64,000 nt of DNA from Oscillospiraceae bacterium. GTDB taxonomy: Bacteria > Bacillota > Clostridia > Saccharofermentanales > Saccharofermentanaceae. Under the pieces are notes generated by a model that made no database searches, was not told the origin of the DNA, and was given only the letters and a program-made list of their open reading frames with translations. The stretch covers positions 248,001 through 312,000 of the forward strand of contig CACZGS010000001.1 in the NCBI GenBank assembly GCA_902780785.1, read 5' to 3'. Below are positions 25,886 to 34,085 of the stretch, one piece after another. The number at the start of each line of letters is the position of its first letter. Within the stretch, counting starts at the first letter, position 1. Made by a program: the position numbers and the translations under genes.

Positions 25886-26287
25886 TCACGAATTAAAGAC
25901 ATCGCCGAGTTTTCTGTAAGTATCGAAGATTGTCTTAACGCTGCTCTCTAATGTCTCTCTGACATCATCTGTTATCAAAAGGGCAAGGCAGACTTCGTCA
26001 AGGAGCTGCTTTTCCCTGTCATCGAAAGAAGTGTCAGCATAAGCAACGCCGTAAAGTTCGAAATAAACGATCTTACGGTCTTTTGCGCTGCTGCCGCTTA
26101 ATGTGCCGAGTTCTTTCTTAAGATCGATCTCAGATGCAACAGGATATTCAAATCCTGTGCCCATTTCCTCGTTATATTGCTCAAGGATAGACTCTTCTTC
26201 TCTTGCGCTTCCGTCAGATGATGCAAGCAAATTAGCTATATTCCAAAAGGCCTTTTTCTCTTCAAGTGTTAATTGATCAAGCAACAT
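25886..26287 (-). CDS. TerB-like domain protein
   Basis: This small helical protein of 133 aa has the TerB-type pattern of two acidic helix turns: NLLASSDGSAREEESIL near the start and YADTSFDDREKQLLDEVC near 95. TerB folds are named from tellurite resistance and often bind metals through these acidic residues. ATG 26287 is preferred because GAAAGGG lies 6 bp upstream. ATG 26293 would abut it. It is the first gene of the minus-strand group and divergent from the lipoprotein gene at 26438. The function is unknown. Confidence 0.6.
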   Translation of the reverse strand: MLLDQLTLEEKKAFWNIANLLASSDGSAREEESILEQYNEEMGTGFEYPVASEIDLKKELGTLSGSSAKDRKIVYFELYGVAYADTSFDDREKQLLDEVCLALLITDDVRETLESSVKTIFDTYRKLGDVFNS

Positions 26288-26437
26288 ATGCATCCCTTTC
26301 TTAATAAAAAGATTCCTGTCACATTATATCAAAGGACAATTGCTTTGTTGAACAGTGCACAAAAGCTTTCTTTAAGTGTAGAATTTATATGTATTTTGTG
26401 GGGACGATAGTATCGTTGCTTTTTTGGGGGAACTAAT

Positions 26438-28774
26438 ATGGGAAATAATAGGATTAAAAGATCTGTTAGTGTGCTTATTTCTATGCTTCTGGTTTTCGCA
26501 CAGATCATATCTGTTGCCGGATGCAATGGAAAAGATGAGGACGGAGTCAAAAGGGTATCCAGGGATTCCACCTGGTTTAATGCGAAAGTAACCGGGCTCG
26601 ATGGAAAGTACAAGAACAAGAAAATGGACAGTTTCTACTGTGATTTTCTCGGAGTATATAAGGACGGTGTTCTTATAAGGTCCGAAGGAGTAATTGATAT
26701 ATTAAATCAGAAATCTGACCCTGATAACCAGTTTGATAATATTGATTACTATAGTTTTTCCGGTGACCTGATATCTTCTTTCGATGCCCGTGAACTGCTA
26801 TTAGATAAAGAAATCGACGATGTTATTATCTGTGACACGGAAGTTGTCTTCAGAATGCATAAAAATGTTCTGCTTGAAGGTGAGAAAGAAAGCAAACGCT
26901 ATCTGCTAAGTATAGATCCTGAGACAGGGACTGTTGGCGAATTAAAAGAGATTGAAGGCGTTCCGGCAGGCACATTCAACGGCCTGGATGAGAATGGCAC
27001 TTTTTATGAAGGCACCTGGGTTATCGGAGATTATTCAGTTTCCCGGTACAGTTTACGCAGATCGGCATCATTTATTATTTCGAAAAACGGTAAAAGCAAG
27101 ATTGTTGATCTGTCGCAGGACCCTCAGTTTTCAGAAGTAAGTATCAGTGACTATATAATTGTTTCAGAAACAGAAATCCTTTTGGTTAATTTTTCCGATA
27201 AAGCCGCCTTTATCTCTTTGAACCTGGAGACGGGAGAAGTTAAGAATAAAGACGAAGAATACAAGTGGCTTAAGAAGATCCAGTATTTTACCAGACTGTC
27301 ATCGTTTGGCGGGAAGACATATGTTAAAGATGCTTACGGTGTGAAATATATTAATTTTGCATCGAAAGAATTGACAGAGGTTTTATCTTTTAACGATTGT
27401 AGCGTCAACAGAATAGATTTGACGCAATCGGATCTTCTTTATGTTAAAGATGAAAGGTTTGTGTTCGCACGAAAAACAAGTGATGAAGAACTGTTTTCTG
27501 AAGATCACAGGAAAACTAAAGATGTTCCTGAAATAATCATCCTTGAGAGAGCAGATAAAAATCCGAATGCCGGCAGGATAATCCTTTCGGCAGGCACAGT
27601 CGGAAGTTTTTATTTGGAATATTCTATCTGTGAAGCAGTCAGAGTATTTAACGAGACAAATAAGAAATACTATGTGCAGTTGGAAAACAAACTCAATATC
27701 CTTGATTATGTGGATTACAGCAATGCTGATAACAATGATGCAGTTAACGGAATCTTTTACAGCGGTTCTTCTGAACTCAGCAATCAGCTGGCCACGGACA
27801 TGCTCTCGGGCGAAGGTCCGGATATAGTTCTGTATGCGGGCGATTATAGACAGATCCATTCGGAAGAATACCTTGTAGACTTGAACAGGTATGTAAAAGG
27901 CAATAACGGGATCAATGAAGCAGATTATTTCTCGAATGTGATCGAAGCAGCTAAAGTTGACGATAAACTGTTATTTATTCCAATGGACTTTTCTGTAAAA
28001 GGCATATTAACCGACAGATCCAATGTCAGAGACGGACAGACAGGATTTACTTTCGATGAATACGTTAAATTCGTTTCTGAGGCATGCAACGGCGGCAATC
28101 CGCTGAGCGGGACGCAGCTTGAAGTCCTCACGACTTTGTATTCATATGCTGATGATTCCTGTATAAACGGGAAAACTGTTAACTTTGACAATGAATCATT
28201 CAGGGCTGTTTGCGACTATGTAAAGAATAATGTCAACGATAAATCCTTCAACATATCTCAAGACGCTGATGAAGCGTATTATAGCGGCCTGGATGATCTG
28301 TTGAGCCGTAACGGGTTAAAAGCAAAAAATCTGACGCTTTTGGGATATCCGTCAACAGACGGACGCGGACCGTTGATAGATATAGGTATTTCTGTCGGAA
28401 TTTCCGCTTCTGTGCCTTCAGTTGTTGCTGACGGTGCCTGGGAATTTATCAAGGTCTGCTTAAGCGATGATGTTCAGAATACAATTGGCAAGAGCGTCAG
28501 CAATCCGCTGAGCATTAAGGCATGTGAGTCACTCTCGAAAAATACGATCGAGAGTTTTAATAAAGCCAATCCGTCAACTAAAATAGATGAATCGATCATA
28601 GAATCCTACAAGAAGGTTCTTATGTCAGGGGCGGTAATCGATAATACAGATCCTGCGGTATTGATCGTAATAAGAGAAGAAGTTCCTCCTTATTTTGTTG
28701 ACCAGAAGAGCCTTGATGATATCCTGCCGATCATTAAAAACAGGGTGACAACGATATTGGCGGAAAGATCGTAA
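26438..28774 (+). CDS. Extracellular solute-binding-protein-like lipoprotein
   Basis: The 778-aa protein has a lipoprotein signal peptide (KRSVSVLISMLLVFAQIIS then VAGC, Cys near 29). A region of about 340 residues follows that resembles the middle part of the receptor at 18982. The end is a family-1-type solute-binding domain (FNETNKKYYVQ, GEGPDIVLYAG, EYLVDLNRYV, LLGYPSTDGRGP). Shared landmarks include ERADKNPNAG at the junction and EEVPPYFVDQKSLDDI near the end. It is not next to ABC-transporter permease genes, so a sensor or decoy role is possible. A short hairpin ACGAT/ATCGT with six T lies just before the GGGGG SD. Confidence 0.85.
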   Translation: MGNNRIKRSVSVLISMLLVFAQIISVAGCNGKDEDGVKRVSRDSTWFNAKVTGLDGKYKNKKMDSFYCDFLGVYKDGVLIRSEGVIDILNQKSDPDNQFDNIDYYSFSGDLISSFDARELLLDKEIDDVIICDTEVVFRMHKNVLLEGEKESKRYLLSIDPETGTVGELKEIEGVPAGTFNGLDENGTFYEGTWVIGDYSVSRYSLRRSASFIISKNGKSKIVDLSQDPQFSEVSISDYIIVSETEILLVNFSDKAAFISLNLETGEVKNKDEEYKWLKKIQYFTRLSSFGGKTYVKDAYGVKYINFASKELTEVLSFNDCSVNRIDLTQSDLLYVKDERFVFARKTSDEELFSEDHRKTKDVPEIIILERADKNPNAGRIILSAGTVGSFYLEYSICEAVRVFNETNKKYYVQLENKLNILDYVDYSNADNNDAVNGIFYSGSSELSNQLATDMLSGEGPDIVLYAGDYRQIHSEEYLVDLNRYVKGNNGINEADYFSNVIEAAKVDDKLLFIPMDFSVKGILTDRSNVRDGQTGFTFDEYVKFVSEACNGGNPLSGTQLEVLTTLYSYADDSCINGKTVNFDNESFRAVCDYVKNNVNDKSFNISQDADEAYYSGLDDLLSRNGLKAKNLTLLGYPSTDGRGPLIDIGISVGISASVPSVVADGAWEFIKVCLSDDVQNTIGKSVSNPLSIKACESLSKNTIESFNKANPSTKIDESIIESYKKVLMSGAVIDNTDPAVLIVIREEVPPYFVDQKSLDDILPIIKNRVTTILAERS

Positions 28775-28795
28775 AGCAGATGAGGAATTAACTTT

Positions 28796-29039
28796 ATGGG
28801 CAATAGATTTTCAAAGATATTCCCTGATGCTTTAGATAACGCAATGGTGCTGTTTTTCACGCCAAAGGGCAACTATGGTGACTTGTTTAATGAAGACGGA
28901 ACGGTAGCCGCGCATTATTCTTATCCGGGTTATTGATAAGGAGAACAGCCTCCCGCCGGAGAAAAGGTATCTGAGCGACGAACTTGTCAAAGAGTTGTCG
29001 AAAGTGGTCGAGGAATATAAATCTCTGAAGAGAATCTAG
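28796..29039 (+). pseudogene. Frameshifted small gene of unknown function
   Basis: ATG 28796 has GAGGAA upstream and opens a 46-codon frame ending at TGA 28934. The +1 frame then stays open to TAG 29037-29039 with a charged, plausible tail (DKENSLPPEKRYLSDEL, SKVVEEYKSLKRI). Joined near 28925 the two would make about 81 residues. One indel, real or from sequencing, would explain this. No family is recognised. The 28775-29143 gap otherwise holds only the TetR promoter and operator. Confidence 0.45.
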
Positions 29040-29070
29040 TGTTGATCAGAAGGCGGTATAGCCCTGTTTC

Positions 29071-29099
29071 TTGACACCGGTATCTTGCGGTGTTATATT
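29071..29099 (+). promoter_or_regulatory. Promoter of the TetR operon
   Basis: TTGACA (29071-29076), a 17-bp spacer and TATATT (29094-29099), giving a start near 29106, inside the palindrome below. Confidence 0.8.
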
Positions 29100-29104
29100 C
29101 CGTA

Positions 29105-29122
29105 TGAATGAATATTCGTTCA
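29105..29122. promoter_or_regulatory. Palindromic operator, likely for the TetR-family regulator
   Basis: TGAATGAATATTCGTTCA is an 18-bp palindrome with 16 of 18 symmetric positions. It overlaps the predicted transcription start, which is the usual place for TetR autorepression. Confidence 0.7.
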
Positions 29123-29143
29123 GCCAAAAAGGAGGAATTAGGG

Positions 29144-29722
29144 ATGCCGAAGACGGAAGAACAGTGCCAGCAGATCAGGGAAGATACCAGAAACAGGATA
29201 CTTAAGAAGTCTTCTCTCTATTTCGCGCGCAACGGATTCGGAGACACGAAGATAGGCGATCTGGCCAGGCACATAGGTATAGGGCAGGGAACGATATATC
29301 TTTATTTCAAGTCCAAAGAAGAGCTTTTCGAAGAGATAAGGAAGAGCGCTGAGAACCAGGATGAGATAAAGCGTTTGAAGATGCTTGCAAAACTCCCTGT
29401 CCCAGCTAAAACCAAGATTGAGAAGCTTTCTTCTGAGATGGAAAAGAAACTTAAAAACGACGAAGAATATGTGGTTAAGATCACTATATTGTCACAGCTT
29501 CTTTTGGAGCAGAAGGAAAACTTATACAAGAACGATCTTTATAAGATCCTCGCAGAGATAGTAAGGCAGGGACAAAAAGAGGGAAGCGTTGCAAAAGGTG
29601 ATGCTGTCTATCTTGCTGACCTATATTGGGGCACTGTCTATATGTATGCATTAAAAAAGCTCTTTGTGCCTGACTGCAAGATGGTAACAAAAGATACGTT
29701 GTCGCATCTCCTGGTGAAATGA
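29144..29722 (+). CDS. TetR/AcrR-family transcriptional regulator
   Basis: The 192-aa protein has the TetR DNA-binding domain: RNRILKKSSLYFARNGFGDTKIGDLARHIGIGQGTIYLYFKSKEELF (read in pieces). The ligand-binding C-terminus is divergent. ATG 29144 is chosen because AAGGAGG (29130-29136) is 7 bp upstream. ATG 29108 in frame would lie within the operator. The stop overlaps the SDR start, so regulator, SDR and acyltransferase-like gene form one operon behind the 29105 palindrome. Confidence 0.88.
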   Translation: MPKTEEQCQQIREDTRNRILKKSSLYFARNGFGDTKIGDLARHIGIGQGTIYLYFKSKEELFEEIRKSAENQDEIKRLKMLAKLPVPAKTKIEKLSSEMEKKLKNDEEYVVKITILSQLLLEQKENLYKNDLYKILAEIVRQGQKEGSVAKGDAVYLADLYWGTVYMYALKKLFVPDCKMVTKDTLSHLLVK

Positions 29723-30480
29723 TGAAAAGAATAGCAGTAGTAACGGGCGCGACCGGAGGCATCGGCGGGATGTTTGTTAAGAGGATCTGCCTGATGGACG
29801 ATATCGAGGAAGTATGGGCAATCGGCAGGAACAAAGATAAACTTGAAAGACTCCGCTCGCAGGATCAGAAGATCGTACCGGTAGCAGCAGACCTCAGCTC
29901 GGACGGAGTAGAGGCTATCTGCGGACTTATAAGTGAGAAATCACCTGATATAAGGATACTCGTAAATAATGCAGGAACAGGCTATATGGGGCCTTTTGAG
30001 AGGATGGAGAAAAAGCAGGTCGCAGATATCTGCAGACTAAACTGCAGCGTCCCGTCTGAACTGATATCAATATCGCTCCCATATATGCATGAGGGTGCGA
30101 GAATACTTAATATTTCATCGGCATCTTCATTTCAGCCAAATCCTTATCTTGCGATGTATTCAGCGAGCAAGGTCTATCTGAAGAACTTTTCGAGAGCGAT
30201 AAATGCCGAACTTAAGTCAAGGAAGATAACGGCAACTGCTGTCTGCCCCGGATGGGTGGATACAGGGATGCTGCCGAGAACAAAGGCCGGCAGCAAGATT
30301 AAATATGCCGGCATGATCGCCCCTGAAATAGTTGTAGACAAAGCACTTAAGGATAGTGCCAGGGGAAAGGACATGTCAGTGCCGGGAGTATTTGCAAAAT
30401 ACTTCAGGTTCTATTCAAAAATAACGCCTGCAAATATAGTAATGAGCCAGTGGATTAGGAGCATAAGGAAATACATATGA
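29719..30480 (+). CDS. Short-chain dehydrogenase/reductase
   Basis: The 253-aa classical SDR has cofactor loop VTGATGGIGG (about 9-18), ILVNNAGTG, catalytic Ser in NISSASS, YSASK (Y and K about 152 and 156) and CPGWVDTGM. It reduces or oxidises an unknown carbonyl or alcohol with NAD(P)H. The C-terminal stretch (VFAKYFRFYSKITPANIVMSQWI) is hydrophobic and may contact a lipid substrate, as in sterol or ketoacyl-type SDRs. It overlaps the TetR stop and the next start (4 bp each), so all three are coupled. Confidence 0.9.
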   Translation: MMKRIAVVTGATGGIGGMFVKRICLMDDIEEVWAIGRNKDKLERLRSQDQKIVPVAADLSSDGVEAICGLISEKSPDIRILVNNAGTGYMGPFERMEKKQVADICRLNCSVPSELISISLPYMHEGARILNISSASSFQPNPYLAMYSASKVYLKNFSRAINAELKSRKITATAVCPGWVDTGMLPRTKAGSKIKYAGMIAPEIVVDKALKDSARGKDMSVPGVFAKYFRFYSKITPANIVMSQWIRSIRKYI

Positions 30481-31667
30481 GATACAGGATCGATACTGAG
30501 AGAGTAGATCTTTTCGACGTGAATATAGTGATAACGATGAAAGTGTCATTTGATAAAGACATACCGTTTGAAGACGCGCAAAAAGCGTTTTATAAGGCGT
30601 GCAGCCTTCATGAGGTGCTTAATTCGAAGGTGGTCATTGAAGATTCCGGAGACGCTTTTTATGTCAGCTGCGATGAGCCTCATAACAGCATAAGCATTAC
30701 GGATCTTTTGTTGGAAGAACTGGTCATAGAAAACGAGAGAAAAAGATTCAGAGTAGATGAAGGCGAGTTTATCAGGGCTTTTTTGTCTTCCGACGGAATT
30801 GTCTTCATGATGCATCATTTAGGCGGAGACGGTAAGTCTTTGCTGTATTTTATCGAGACGTTTATGAAGTGCCTTTCAGGCCGGGAATGTGAATATCTTC
30901 CGTTCAGGTCGCTCGGATTATCGGACCTTCCAAAAGAAAGCAAGCTGCCTTTTTACTATGAGCTTTTATCCCGTTCGTGGAACAGGAATTGGAAAAAGGA
31001 CAGAAAGGTCTTTAGTTTTGCCGACCTTGACGATGCATATTCAGGATTTTGGAAAGACCGCAAAACAAAGATCGAACTTAAGCGCTATTCAAAAGACGAA
31101 CTGGACGTTCTCGTAAAGAACGCGAAAAATGCCGGAGTATCCCTTACGGCTTATCTTATTACTGACTTTATCAAGGATACTGATTCTTCTATGGATGTCG
31201 GCCTTGCAGTGGACGGAAGAACAGACGGCAACAGATCCATGGGAAACCAGGCTACGGGAATATCGGTCAAATACAGATACGACAAGAAAAAGTCTTTTGA
31301 AGATAATGCAAAAGCTGTCTTTAAGGCTATGCGTGAAAAGCTTGATGACGCCAGATCACGTTATCTTGTATTGCAGTTTATGGGGCTTTTAGATCCGACG
31401 CTTAAAGATTCTCTGAACATGGTTCATGCAGGATGCTTTGAAAGCAAAACAGCTTCTAAAGTCGCCGGTTTGCTTGGTTATGGAGATAAGGTCAAAGACA
31501 TCAGCATCACAAACCTTACCAGGGCGGATATTCCTTTAGATTACGGCGATGTCCGTATCCGGGAGATAGTTTTTGTTCCGCCCGTTGTTTCATATGCGAA
31601 AAATGTCATAGGCATCGTTACGACAGATGATGTCATGACTGTCGCAAGACATATATACAGCACTTGA
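30477..31667 (+). CDS. Condensation-domain / acyltransferase-like protein
   Basis: The 396-aa protein has the HHxxxDG signature of the chloramphenicol-acetyltransferase/NRPS-condensation/WS-DGAT superfamily at 113-119 (MMHHLGGDGKSLLYF). It also has a second-half VDGRTDGNRSMGNQATGIS block, which resembles the structural (D)FG-like region. Such enzymes join an acyl donor to an alcohol or amine. There is no carrier protein or adenylation domain beside it, so a free-standing transferase making an ester or amide with the product of the co-transcribed SDR is the best guess. The start ATG overlaps the SDR stop. Confidence 0.75.
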   Translation: MRYRIDTERVDLFDVNIVITMKVSFDKDIPFEDAQKAFYKACSLHEVLNSKVVIEDSGDAFYVSCDEPHNSISITDLLLEELVIENERKRFRVDEGEFIRAFLSSDGIVFMMHHLGGDGKSLLYFIETFMKCLSGRECEYLPFRSLGLSDLPKESKLPFYYELLSRSWNRNWKKDRKVFSFADLDDAYSGFWKDRKTKIELKRYSKDELDVLVKNAKNAGVSLTAYLITDFIKDTDSSMDVGLAVDGRTDGNRSMGNQATGISVKYRYDKKKSFEDNAKAVFKAMREKLDDARSRYLVLQFMGLLDPTLKDSLNMVHAGCFESKTASKVAGLLGYGDKVKDISITNLTRADIPLDYGDVRIREIVFVPPVVSYAKNVIGIVTTDDVMTVARHIYST

Positions 31668-31715
31668 TTTCCACTGACTTAAAACCGGTTTTAAAGCCGC
31701 TTTTATATTGCATTC

Positions 31716-31771
31716 AAAAAACTCTTGAAAACAATTTTTAATCATATTAGCCTAGTTTTTGGACGTCCAAA
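31716..31771 (+). promoter_or_regulatory. Candidate promoter region and palindrome before the serine hydrolase
   Basis: AAAAAACTCTTGAAAA (31716-31731) contains -35 TTGAAA. 17 bp later is TAGCCT, a weak -10. The same 16-mer forms the -35 region of the 37234 gene. TTTGGACGTCCAAA (31758-31771) is a perfect 14-bp palindrome between promoter and SD. Confidence 0.45.
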
Positions 31772-31794
31772 TCTTACTTTAAGAGGAGACTGAA

Positions 31795-32781
31795 ATGAAC
31801 AAAGAAGAGTTCCATGCTTTTGTTGCGGAGAGCAAAGGAAACGAGAGCAATATATGCCAGATATGCGCAATAAAAGACGGCGTTACCGTCTACGAAGACT
31901 GCTGGAGAGGCTTTAAGGCAGAGGACCCCGTTAACGTTAATTCCGTGACCAAGGGAGTCATGGCTCTGCTTGCCGGCATTGCTCATGACAAGGGCTGTAT
32001 AAGCGTTGACGATAAGGTTATGGATTACTTTGCTGATTATCAGGTAAAGCGGGGCGAGAAGACGATCTATGATGTTACCGTAAGGCACCTTCTTACGATG
32101 ACTGCACCTTATAAGGGCAAATCCGAGCCGTGGAAAAAGGTCTGCACTTCAGATGACTGGACCAAGGCGGCGCTGGACTTTCTCGGTGGACGAGTCGGCA
32201 TTACCGGTGAATTCAGATATGCGACTTTGGGGATCCAGATACTTGCAGGGATAATCGAGAGAGCAACAGGTGAGAAGTTGATAGACTTTGCCAACAGAAA
32301 TCTCTTTATTCCTCTGGGTATCCCTGAACATGTGATCCATGGTGACAGCAGTAAAGAAGACCAGTTCGATTTCTTCATGAACAAAGGCCCCAGAAAGAAT
32401 GAATGGTATTCGGACCCTCAGGACACGGTAACGGCAGGCTGGGGACTCTGTGCTTCCGCAAAAGACCTTGCATTGATCGGCGATATGGTGCTTAACAACG
32501 GACGATCCGGCGGCAAAGAGATCGTATCTTCTGACTGGATAAACAGCATGCTGACACCCTATCAGAAACTCGGCGAGAGATTCGGGAATATGTACTATGG
32601 TTATCTGTGGTATAAGCCTTATGAGGACAGGGAAGTATACGCTGCAATAGGTGATTGTGGGAACATCATCTATGTAAACAGGGAAGTGAATATTGCTGTG
32701 GGTGTGACAGGTACGTTCAAGCCCATGATATTCGACAGGGTTGAGTTTATTGAGAAGTATGTGCTCCCGCTTACAATGTGA
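31795..32781 (+). CDS. Serine hydrolase, beta-lactamase (class C/PBP4*) family
   Basis: The 328-aa protein has the SxxK motif SVTK at 50-53 followed by GVMALLAGIAHDKG, the second motif as YATLGIQ (YSN-like) and GDCGNIIYVN near the end. There is no signal peptide, so it is probably cytosolic, unlike true class C enzymes. Likely reactions are ester or peptide hydrolysis. The SD AAGAGGAG lies 8 bp before the ATG. It stands alone, with its own palindromic promoter region. Confidence 0.88.
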   Translation: MNKEEFHAFVAESKGNESNICQICAIKDGVTVYEDCWRGFKAEDPVNVNSVTKGVMALLAGIAHDKGCISVDDKVMDYFADYQVKRGEKTIYDVTVRHLLTMTAPYKGKSEPWKKVCTSDDWTKAALDFLGGRVGITGEFRYATLGIQILAGIIERATGEKLIDFANRNLFIPLGIPEHVIHGDSSKEDQFDFFMNKGPRKNEWYSDPQDTVTAGWGLCASAKDLALIGDMVLNNGRSGGKEIVSSDWINSMLTPYQKLGERFGNMYYGYLWYKPYEDREVYAAIGDCGNIIYVNREVNIAVGVTGTFKPMIFDRVEFIEKYVLPLTM

Positions 32782-32797
32782 TGATGTCAACTATTTC

Positions 32798-32806
32798 TGA
32801 TATAAT
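32798..32806 (+). promoter_or_regulatory. Extended -10 promoter
   Basis: TGATATAAT lies 36 bp before the start of the membrane gene at 32842 and is identical to the elements at 2272 and 18144. Confidence 0.55.
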
Positions 32807-32841
32807 TATTCTCAGGAATAAGTGAATAGGGGGTATTGTCT

Positions 32842-34029
32842 ATGAGATTCTATGAGGATCTTAGAGCTTACTATTTCAGCAAAAATCCGGAGACTGATGC
32901 GGAAGAACGTTCGCTCATTATCGAGCAGAGCAAAGAGTACGTTAAAGAGTATGTCGGAAACGTCTTGGGGCCTGAGGAGACTTTGGGAGGCAACGTTAAG
33001 AAATACCTGCCGATCGCCCTTTTTGGCATTGCGGTAATCCTGCTTATCATCTTCTCAATCAACAAGATGGTTCCTGCGCTTCTTTTTACATTCGGAGGAG
33101 TGTTCATTCTCTTCGGAATAGCTTTTTTCATTCCCGGCAAAAAAGTGGAACATCCGGAGCTCCCGGATACCGCTAAGATTCCGAAAGCAATCCCCGGCGC
33201 TGCAGCGATCGCGTTCGGCCTCGCCGTTATAGTGCCTGCGGCTGCTGCACCGGCTTTTGGCTATTCAAAGTCACTGGTAGCAGGCGGTGCGACATGGTTT
33301 GTGCTCGGCGGATTGTTCTTTATCGTTTATTCGATCATCGGGTTTGTCAGGTTTTCGAAGGCCTCGAAAAATACCGTGCAGGGTAAATGCATCGGTTATA
33401 TCAAGATGGTTGAAGGAAGCAATAACAGCAATGTCCGTCACCACAGTTATTACATTACCGGAGCTCCTGTTTTCGAATACAGCATAAACGGAGTTACTTA
33501 TCAGGCATTCCAGGAAAACAATATGAGGACAGGAAAGCTCACTCCTTATGTCGGTGATATAGTTGAGCTCGGAGTCCATCCTGATGATCCATATGCGGTT
33601 TTCTATCACAGGAATACCGGTGCGAAGATCTTTGCCATTGTATTATCTCTTGTCGTGCTCGCAGCAGGTATCGTTCTCTTCTGTCTGGTTCCTACTGTAA
33701 ATGACAACGGCGGTTTTGTGGTCAATACTATGGGCGGCCAGACTATGCTTGCCAAGGCCAAGTTTGACGACAAGACAATTGCGAAATATATTACCGGGGA
33801 TTACACGATCGAATATGTTACGGTTACTGCAGCATACGATCTTGACGGTTCACCGGTAGTCGAGCTTTCAAACGGCAAGGGCTTAAAGCTTAAGGAAGAT
33901 GAGAGGGACAAGTATCCGGTAGGTGCAGCTGTGTATGTTGTTAAGCCGGTAGACGGATCAGCAGGCCTTAACTTCAGAGCCGAAGAATGGGAGTATGCGG
34001 GAAGTCATGAAGTAACAGGGCTTCCGTAA
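32842..34029 (+). CDS. Membrane protein with DUF3592-like domain
   Basis: The 395-aa protein has about five hydrophobic helices (for example YLPIALFGIAVILLIIFSI, ALLFTFGGVFILFGIAFFI, AIVLSLVVLAAGIVLFCLV). A soluble stretch between the helices (GKCIGYIKMVEG, GAPVFEYSINGVTYQAF, VGDIVELGVHPDDPYAVF) fits DUF3592, a beta-rich domain common in membrane proteins of unknown role. ATG 32842 has AGGGGG 8 bp upstream. A TTG at 32836 is less well spaced. It is convergent with the GH115 gene across a shared terminator. Confidence 0.75.
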   Translation: MRFYEDLRAYYFSKNPETDAEERSLIIEQSKEYVKEYVGNVLGPEETLGGNVKKYLPIALFGIAVILLIIFSINKMVPALLFTFGGVFILFGIAFFIPGKKVEHPELPDTAKIPKAIPGAAAIAFGLAVIVPAAAAPAFGYSKSLVAGGATWFVLGGLFFIVYSIIGFVRFSKASKNTVQGKCIGYIKMVEGSNNSNVRHHSYYITGAPVFEYSINGVTYQAFQENNMRTGKLTPYVGDIVELGVHPDDPYAVFYHRNTGAKIFAIVLSLVVLAAGIVLFCLVPTVNDNGGFVVNTMGGQTMLAKAKFDDKTIAKYITGDYTIEYVTVTAAYDLDGSPVVELSNGKGLKLKEDERDKYPVGAAVYVVKPVDGSAGLNFRAEEWEYAGSHEVTGLP

Positions 34030-34042
34030 GTTATTACTTAAT

Positions 34043-34085
34043 AAAAAAATCAGGCTGTCTCATGTGAGGCAGCCTGTTTGTTTTT
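34043..34085. terminator. Bidirectional terminator
   Basis: The stem CAGGCTGTCTC (34051-34061) / GAGGCAGCCTG (34066-34076) has T-rich sequence on the right and an A-run on the left. It serves both the 32842 gene and the minus-strand GH115 gene. Confidence 0.88.
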
